Assembly: GCA_947460525.1 (NCBI GenBank)
Contig: CANHIV010000062.1
Coordinates: 1 to 6,453, forward strand
Direction of reading: 5' to 3'
DNA: 6,453 bases
Source of the DNA: Flavobacteriales bacterium
GTDB lineage: Bacteria > Bacteroidota > Bacteroidia > Flavobacteriales_D > Sanyastnellaceae
Positions 1-6,000 of this stretch are shown piece by piece. Under the pieces are notes generated by a model. The model was not told the origin of the DNA and did no database searches. It saw only the letters and a list, made by a program, of their open reading frames with translations. The position numbers and the translations under genes were made by a program. Position 1 is the stretch's first letter. Every line of letters starts with the position of its first letter.

Positions 1-923
1 ATCTGATGAAAGTAATCTCCCAATCCCAATGCCACCATCTCTTGGTAGGTGCTTGGCGCAATGACAGGAGAAACGACGTCATCCGAGTTGCGAACACGGT
101 AGCTATTATCAAATGCCAACCAATCTGTTCCGCTGCGTTCCGATGAAACAAAATCTTTGAATGAAACTTGCGGATTGTAACCAAACTGCGACTCGACATT
201 TACAGTAAGTTTATCTGGGTAGTCTTTTGTTTCAACAGAAATATACGCACCTGACCAATCACCTGGAAGCTCTGCGGATGCCGTTTTGGTGATGACAATG
301 TTATCTATTAAGCTAGAAGGAAAAATGTCCAACTTGATGTTATTGGTCAGTGGGTCCAGCGTAGGAATGCGACTGCCATTCAAGGTGGTCTTTACGTAAC
401 GGTCACCAATTCCTCGCACTGTTATTAAACCGCCTGATTGAGAAACACCAGAGACACGGGAAATCGCATTCACAACATTTTGATCACCCGTTTTCTTCAT
501 CATCTCAGATGAAATAAAATCGATGGTCGTTGCCGAATTGATTTTAAATTTCTCCATGTAACTATCGCTGGCCTTCACTGTCTTTGCATTGATCACCAAA
601 TCCTTGGAGAAAAATGCAGATGAATACAACGTGAATTCTTTGGATAGAACCTCAGCTTTTTGCAATTGAACTTTTTCGATGGTGGTCTTGTATCCCACCA
701 AAACAAAGTTCAACGTATATTCTTGCGAAGTTGGAAATTTCAATTGAAAATTTCCTTCAAAATCTGTTTGCGCCAAAATCGACTGATCTTCCACAGCCAC
801 GGCAATTACACCAAATACAGGCTCACCTTTTTCATCGGTCACCTTTCCCTTCAACACCCCTTGAGCATTTGAAGTGAAAGCACCTAAAATCAAAAGTGAA
901 AAAAAGATCAATCTTAATCGCAT
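1..923 (-). CDS. TonB-dependent outer-membrane receptor, N-terminal 307 residues (3' end outside window)
   Basis: My translation from ATG at 923-921 gives 307 residues before the window edge. Residues 1-20 are a signal peptide (hydrophobic run, then SNA followed by Gln, the usual Bacteroidota cleavage context). Residues about 22-105 resemble a carboxypeptidase-regulatory-like domain (GVLKGKVTDEKGEPVFGV, then TDFEGNFQLKFP and LVGYKT), common at the front of Bacteroidota TonB receptors. Residues about 125-235 are the plug domain, with ITVRGIGDRYVKTTLNG (167-183), IPTLDP, and an IDNIVITKTASAELPGDWSG stretch leading into the barrel. The TonB box is probably near residues 107-115 (SKDLVINAK), but that is a guess. 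The protein should import a ligand across the outer membrane using TonB energy; the substrate cannot be read from this part. The start is bounded by an in-frame stop, which is the stop of the upstream gene 12 nt away. No clear Shine-Dalgarno is seen. The tight spacing suggests cotranscription with the two upstream secreted-protein genes. Confidence 0.93.
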   Translation of the reverse strand, partial: MRLRLIFFSLLILGAFTSNAQGVLKGKVTDEKGEPVFGVIAVAVEDQSILAQTDFEGNFQLKFPTSQEYTLNFVLVGYKTTIEKVQLQKAEVLSKEFTLYSSAFFSKDLVINAKTVKASDSYMEKFKINSATTIDFISSEMMKKTGDQNVVNAISRVSGVSQSGGLITVRGIGDRYVKTTLNGSRIPTLDPLTNNIKLDIFPSSLIDNIVITKTASAELPGDWSGAYISVETKDYPDKLTVNVESQFGYNPQVSFKDFVSSERSGTDWLAFDNSYRVRNSDDVVSPVIAPSTYQEMVALGLGDYFHQ

Positions 924-935
924 ACCACTTGGATT

Positions 936-2030
936 TTATCGCTTAATAAAACGCTGTGAACTTACTTCTGCCCCTTGATGAATTCTTACAACATACAAGC
1001 CCGCGGCAAGGTGATCCACAGAAGCTTTGGTTTGAGCAGTGTACAACTTTTGACGTTCAACAACATTGCCCAATACGTCAACAATTTCGAAATATGCATT
1101 TTGATTCATTTGATCAAATGCCATGATATTGATTTCACTTGTCGCGGGATTGGGATACAATTCAAATCCCTTATGGTTACTGCGAACAATAATATCATTG
1201 GTAGTAGTATCTGTGGTATCCACGTTATTTACGCTAACAAAAATCAAAGTGGAGTCTACAATTTCACCATTTATAGGGTTCTCAGCAACATAAATTTCAC
1301 TTCCACCAGCTATTGGTGTCGCCAATTGCAAATTCAACTTGAAGCTAAATGTCCCGTTGGTCGTGAATTGCCCCAACAATACATGGTTGGATGGTGTAAC
1401 ACCTTCTACTCCACCAAGCGCTGCAATCGTTGCGTTATTGATCTCAAAAACAGAACCTGGTGTTTGATCAAACAATGCTGTCTCATCGGTAATTCCCAAA
1501 ACATTGGGCATGATTGAGCTACCCGGCATCAAACCGTCAACTCCATTAGCACCCGTGATTGGAGCACCTGCAGAAATATCATTGTTGGCCAATATGCCCT
1601 GATTGTTTCCAATGGTACCATCCGTATCCTCTTCCTTTATAACTCCCAACAATCCATTGGCAACTGAACCAATCGTCAAATAGGAATCAATGAGCATGGT
1701 ATTCTTCTTGGTGTTGTTGATGCTGGTTCCTGAATAAATGGCCACTCCATAATTGGGGTCATTGTAAAAAGATGTAGTCGTAGAAATATTCAAAGGATGC
1801 GTAGGACTTCCAAACATTTGAATCACCTTGTAACCAGGCAACAAATCAGCATAAACCCTGTAGGTGGTAGAACCCACATACAATGGATACACCGCGCCAT
1901 TATCTGACGCATCTACAGAGTCAGCGGCATCACTTACGTAATACTTCTCTACAACAACTGACTGCAAACCATTTTGCGCATAAATTGAACCGGAAAACAA
2001 CATTCCAAAAGCGAATAAAATCTTTTTCAT
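936..2030 (-). CDS. Secreted protein with C-terminal T9SS type A sorting domain (P2, paralogue of the upstream gene)
   Basis: 364 residues. Residues 1-18 are a signal peptide (MKKILFAF..., cleavage likely after IYA before Gln). The body, about 21-270, belongs to a Bacteroidota secreted-protein type that I recognise by its pattern but cannot name. Its landmarks are VVVEKYY (25-31), TYRVYADLLPGYKV (56-69), a HPL near 78-80, SFYNDP (87-92), a MLIDSYLTIG segment (112-121), EEDTDG (133-138), LLGQFTTNG (218-226) and SFKLNLQLATP (229-239). A short Thr/Asp linker (271-279) precedes a type A sorting domain, 287-364: FELYPNPATSEINI, FEIVDVLGNVV, LAAGLYVVRI and a basic end (RFIKR). This predicts export by Sec, then T9SS, with release or surface attachment. 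It contains no cysteine. Its start lies 1 nt after the stop of its paralogue and its stop lies 12 nt before the receptor start. The molecular function is unknown; it may bind a ligand or partner of the receptor, which is inference. Confidence 0.93.
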   Translation of the reverse strand: MKKILFAFGMLFSGSIYAQNGLQSVVVEKYYVSDAADSVDASDNGAVYPLYVGSTTYRVYADLLPGYKVIQMFGSPTHPLNISTTTSFYNDPNYGVAIYSGTSINNTKKNTMLIDSYLTIGSVANGLLGVIKEEDTDGTIGNNQGILANNDISAGAPITGANGVDGLMPGSSIMPNVLGITDETALFDQTPGSVFEINNATIAALGGVEGVTPSNHVLLGQFTTNGTFSFKLNLQLATPIAGGSEIYVAENPINGEIVDSTLIFVSVNNVDTTDTTTNDIIVRSNHKGFELYPNPATSEINIMAFDQMNQNAYFEIVDVLGNVVERQKLYTAQTKASVDHLAAGLYVVRIHQGAEVSSQRFIKR

Positions 2031-2065
2031 ATTAACTTCTTTTTTTATTTTTCTTTTTCTTTTTT
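2031..2065 (-). promoter_or_regulatory. A-rich translation-initiation leader of P2, embedded in the polylysine tail codons of P1
   Basis: Upstream of the P2 ATG the minus strand reads AGAAG (2040-2036), then TTAAT, then ATG, preceded by a nearly pure A/G tract (2065-2036, one T). AGAAG at 5 nt spacing is a weak Shine-Dalgarno; A-rich leaders are known to favour initiation in Bacteroidota. The same bases encode the lysine tail of the upstream protein, and its stop sits inside the leader (TAA, one T, then ATG), so the two genes are probably translationally coupled. Confidence 0.5.
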
Positions 2066-2883
2066 ACACTTTTCGGTGCAAATGCTTCAGCATTTCCTTT
2101 TAGAAAAGCCAAAGCCACTTCACCATCTTGTGCATTATCATATACATACTTGGTACTTTTTCCATCAGGACTTCCTACCATGATATTCAATGAATACTCC
2201 AAATTTCCTTTGGTTGTCAATTGACATATCAAAACCATATTGGTTCCGGTTGAATCCACTCCAACCGCTCCCTTACCCATGCATGCCCATGCACCATTGG
2301 TTAGCTCAATTGTATTTGTTCGTGAAACCGCTGCCAATCCCTTTAAGGCATCATCCATTTGGTAAAAAGTTGGAACGCTTGGAAACTGACGATAATACAT
2401 ACCGTCACATTCTTGAAAAGACAGATTAGACTCTTTGGTGGTAGATTTAAAGAAACCTTTTTGAAATACAATCTCTCCTTGGGTGTCAAATTTTCTGGGC
2501 ACTCCCAAATAATTCTCTCCAGCAGCACCTGCCGTTAACCATGAATCTAAAAGAACAACGTTGTTCTTTAACGTTCTTGAGGGAATTAGATTGGGTTGTG
2601 CGTTTCCTACTTCAGGATGATTGTAAAACAATCCATTTGATTTGATCACCAGAGGATGCTTCTCGGTACCATAAGCTGCTTGAAATCGATAACCCGGAAG
2701 AAGATCCAAATAAATTCTGTACGTGCACATTCCTTCTTCCAAGTCTCCTATCAAATTCTTGTCACTTAAATCCTGGGACGACACACAATAATATTGCTCT
2801 ACATAAACGCCTTCAACTCCTATTTGTGAGAACATTCTCAATCCAATAGTGAACGTAATTATTAGTAAAAAAGCCCTTTTCAT
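2032..2883 (-). CDS. Exported protein paralogous to P2, lacking a sorting domain and ending in a polylysine tail (P1)
   Basis: 283 residues. Residues 1-19 are a signal peptide (MKRAFLLIITFTIG..., cleavage likely after MFS before Gln). The body aligns end to end with the 364-residue neighbour: GVYVEQYY (25-32) with SVVVEKYY, TYRIYLDLLPGYRF (54-67) with TYRVYADLLPGYKV, HPLVI with HPLNI, LFYNHPE with SFYNDPN, VVLLDSWLTAGA (109-120) with TMLIDSYLTIGS, and LICQLTTKGNLEYSLNI with LLGQFTTNGTFSFKLNL. The pair is therefore a diverged tandem duplication. Unlike its partner it has five cysteines (33, 53, 159, 201, 220) and no YPNP sorting domain. It stops after FAPKS with a tail of Lys, Asn, Arg and Ser (residues 273-283). 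It is likely periplasmic or surface-held by other means; T9SS use is not supported. ATG at 2883 is the furthest possible start, because an in-frame TAA lies 15 nt upstream (2898-2896). It is probably the first gene of the operon. Its function is not recognised. Confidence 0.9.
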   Translation of the reverse strand: MKRAFLLIITFTIGLRMFSQIGVEGVYVEQYYCVSSQDLSDKNLIGDLEEGMCTYRIYLDLLPGYRFQAAYGTEKHPLVIKSNGLFYNHPEVGNAQPNLIPSRTLKNNVVLLDSWLTAGAAGENYLGVPRKFDTQGEIVFQKGFFKSTTKESNLSFQECDGMYYRQFPSVPTFYQMDDALKGLAAVSRTNTIELTNGAWACMGKGAVGVDSTGTNMVLICQLTTKGNLEYSLNIMVGSPDGKSTKYVYDNAQDGEVALAFLKGNAEAFAPKSVKKKKKNKKRS

Positions 2884-2924
2884 TGCAGGGCAATATTACT
2901 TTTTCAATTCTCCTCATGAATTAA

Positions 2925-2945
2925 TCATAGATTATATAAGAATGA
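2925..2945 (-). promoter_or_regulatory. Possible promoter -10/-7 region for the P1-P2-receptor operon
   Basis: The only candidate between the upstream terminator and the P1 start is an AT-rich segment reading TATATAATCTATG on the minus strand, with TATAAT at 2936-2931, about 48 nt before the ATG. It only loosely resembles the Bacteroidota TAnnTTTG element, and I see no TTG at the expected upstream spacing. The position is sensible but the sequence evidence is weak. Confidence 0.25.
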
Positions 2946-2991
2946 AGAAGAGTGAATGATTGCTATCCTAATGTTAAGGGTGTGTTTTTGC

Positions 2992-3025
2992 AATAAAAAG
3001 GCCCGCACCGTTGTGCAGGCCTTTA
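2992..3025 (-). terminator. Intrinsic terminator of the large MopE-repeat gene
   Basis: A strong hairpin occupies 2997-3024. An AAAGGCC/GGCCTTT outer stem and a GCAC/GTGC inner stem are separated by one C/A mismatch and closed by a 4-base loop. On the minus strand it runs into a T tract (TTTTT at 2999-2995, then ATTG). On the plus strand no T run follows, so it acts in the minus direction only. It begins about 45 nt after the stop of the large gene and separates that gene from the downstream three-gene unit. Confidence 0.88.
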
Positions 3026-3069
3026 GCTGAAAAAAATAATAAAACAAGTATTAGTAAGGGTACCTCCTA

Positions 3070-6000
3070 CTAATGGGTTACAACGAACATCCTAGATTCA
3101 GAACCTATTCGTAAGAAATAAATTCCGTTCTCTAATTCCTGAACGTCAATAATAAATTTTGCTTGATTGACAGTGAATCGACTTACCATCTGCCCGTTGG
3201 ATTGATAAATCACAATTTCATTGGATGGGATATTTGACAAGCTTACAGACACTTTTTCACTGGCTGGATTGGGATACATTTCCCAATTCATTTCTGGCGA
3301 TTCCAAAACCAAAACCTCTACTTGACCATCACAGTTTTCATCGATAGCATTGTCTATAATTTCCGCAGCTCCTGGATTAATCATGGCATCACTATCATTA
3401 CAATCTGTGCTATCCACAACGTATCCTGCCGTTGCCTCACAAACGCTTATTGCATTTTGACTATCTCCATAACCATCGCCATCAGCATCTGCGTAATAAT
3501 TCACCAACAATCCTTCATCTACTTGACCATCGCAATTTTGATCAACGTTGTCACAAGTCTCAATTGCTGATGGATTAACAGTATCATCAAAATCAATACA
3601 GTCCAAACTATTGGCAACACCACATGCATCTACCGTTTGATTACCAAATCCATCAAAATCCAAATCCTGATACAAGATCAAATTGTCATCGCAGTCAAAT
3701 GAATTGGAAACATACCCCAATGGCTGGCTGCAAGAATAAACCGAGACATTCAAATTGCCAAAGCCATCCCCATCGTTATCAGCATAGAAATCTTGACCCA
3801 CGCCTTCATCCACCTCAACATTGCAGTTGTCATCTATGCCATTGCATATTTCCAACATATTGGAATTGATCATGGAATTCATATCGTTGCAATCACCTGT
3901 CATAGCAATACCGCAAGCTGCAGCAATATCACCACCTTCACCATCGCCATCCGCATCTACATACAATACAACAGCATCATCGCAATCATCTGCATTAGAA
4001 ACAAAACCCGCTGGCGTTATGCAGGCAAAAGCAACATCATTCTGGCTCCCAAATCCATCATTGTCCGCGTCTGAATAATATACATTCAAAACGCCCTCGT
4101 CCACCTCTACGTTACAGTTTTCATCCACCTCATTGCAGATTTCAATTGCCAAAGGATTGATGGCAGCATTCGCATCATCACAATCAATATCGTTATCAAC
4201 CCCACAGGCTACCCAATCCATCGATCCAAATCCATCACCATCTGCATCCATATAAGTAACCTCAAAATCATTACAATCGGTATTGTTATCCACACCACAT
4301 GCACTTAATGTCATGCTTCCAAATCCATCCGCGTCTTCGTCCAAATAAGTCAGATTTAAATCGTCACAATCATCTGAATTATCTACATATCCTTGAGGTG
4401 CATCACAACTTAAAACAAACTGATTCACATCCCCAAAACCATCCATATCCGCATCTGCATAGAAAAGAGTCGTTACGTTTTCATCTACTTCACCGTTGCA
4501 ATTTTGATCTTGACCATCACAAACTTCAGCGGCCAGGGTATTGATTTCAACATTGCTATCGTCACAATCCAAACTGTTGTCCACTCCGCATGCCGCAAGA
4601 GTCAATGAACCTTCGCCGTCACTGTCCAAATCTTCATACAAGAAAATTGCATCATCGCAATCGTCATTATTTAATACATACCCAGGAACAACCGCGCAGC
4701 TATACACCGCATCATTGGCTGAACCAAATCCATCCCCATCAGCATCTCCATAGAAAGCTGTTAAAACAAATTCATCCACTTCGCCATCACAATCGTCATC
4801 TTGTTCATTACAAACCTCCGCAGTTCCTGGATTCAACGTATTGGAGAAGTCATCACAATCTCCACCCAATAAAACACCACAAGAAATTTGCACATCACTT
4901 CCATAACCATCACCATCCAAATCTTCATAAGTCAAATTGGCATCATCACAATCGTCACTGTTGGTAACAGCTCCTTCTGGTTGCACACATGCGAAAATAA
5001 CATTGTTCAAATCACCAAATCCATCTCCGTCCTCATCCGCGTAAAACATGTTTTGTCCAAACAATTCGTCGATATCGCCATTGCAGTTGTTATCAATCGC
5101 ATCGCACAATTCAGGAGCTTCTAGATAAGTGTTAGCATCAAAATCAGCACAGTCGTCATGATTCAATACACCGCAAGCATCAGGAACATCGCCTCCAAAT
5201 CCATCACCGTCATTATCAGCATAGGTTATCAAATTGTCATCACAATCTTGGTCATTAGAAACATACCCTTGAATAGGGAAACACGCCATGATCATTTCAT
5301 TGGAATTTCCAAACCCATCACCGTCCAAATCTTGATAGAAAGAAACTTCAGCAAATTCATCTACCTCAAGGTTACAGTTGTCATCCACCAAGTTGCAGAT
5401 TTCCACTGCTTGAGGATAAACCGATGCATTGTTGTCGTCACAATCATTGCTATTCTCTACAATTCCGTTCTCAACAGAACAAGCATATACCGGTGCATCC
5501 AAGTTACCAAAGCCATCTCCATCTTCATCCGAGTAATACAAACTTTGAACAGCTTCATCAATCGAACCATCACAGTTGTCATCTTGCTCGTTACATATCT
5601 CGGTTGCATTAGGGTAAATGGCAACATTAGAATCATCACAATCATTGGAAGTCTCTACTCCACAACCATCCAACACCAACCCTCCAAAACCATCCAAGTC
5701 TGAATCCAAGTACAACAACATCGCATCATCGCAATCATCAGCATTGTCAGAAAAGCCAACAGGCAATTCACAAGCCAATACCATTTCATTCAAATTTCCA
5801 AAACCATCCAAATCCGCATCAATGTAATAAGCATTCATGACGTACTCATCCACCTCGCCGTCGCAGTTGTCATCGGCGCCATTGCAAATTTCAATTGCTC
5901 CTGCATTCAATACGGCATTATTGTCATCGCAATCACCATCGTTGGCCACATATCCATTGGGGGCAATACACTCATCAACTACCGCATCTACATTTCCGTA

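Noticed and set aside
924..938. Readthrough fusion of P2 to the receptor, since both are in the same frame and 12 nt apart
   Set aside because: P2 ends with a complete sorting domain and the receptor begins with its own signal peptide, so a fusion makes no sense for export; the shared frame is most likely coincidence.
975..1517. 180-residue plus-strand open frame
   Set aside because: It lies wholly antisense to P2, has no recognisable domain, and P2 has a signal peptide, conserved body and sorting domain.
2883..2917. Upstream ATG at 2917-2915 with GAGGAG beside it as an alternative start or leader peptide for P1
   Set aside because: It is out of frame with P1, the GAGGAG overlaps the ATG rather than preceding it, and the in-frame TAA at 2898-2896 rules out any longer P1.
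3051..3073. Imperfect inverted repeat TTAGTA/TACTAA over the stop codon of the large gene
   Set aside because: The stem is AT-rich with a mismatch and no T tract follows. The strong GC hairpin just downstream is the better terminator.
5158..5703. 181-residue plus-strand open frame, and several shorter ones between 3322 and 5827
   Set aside because: They are antisense to the repeat array. The repetitive codons leave the opposite strand short of stops, and the peptides are low-complexity Ile/Ser/His-rich shadows.
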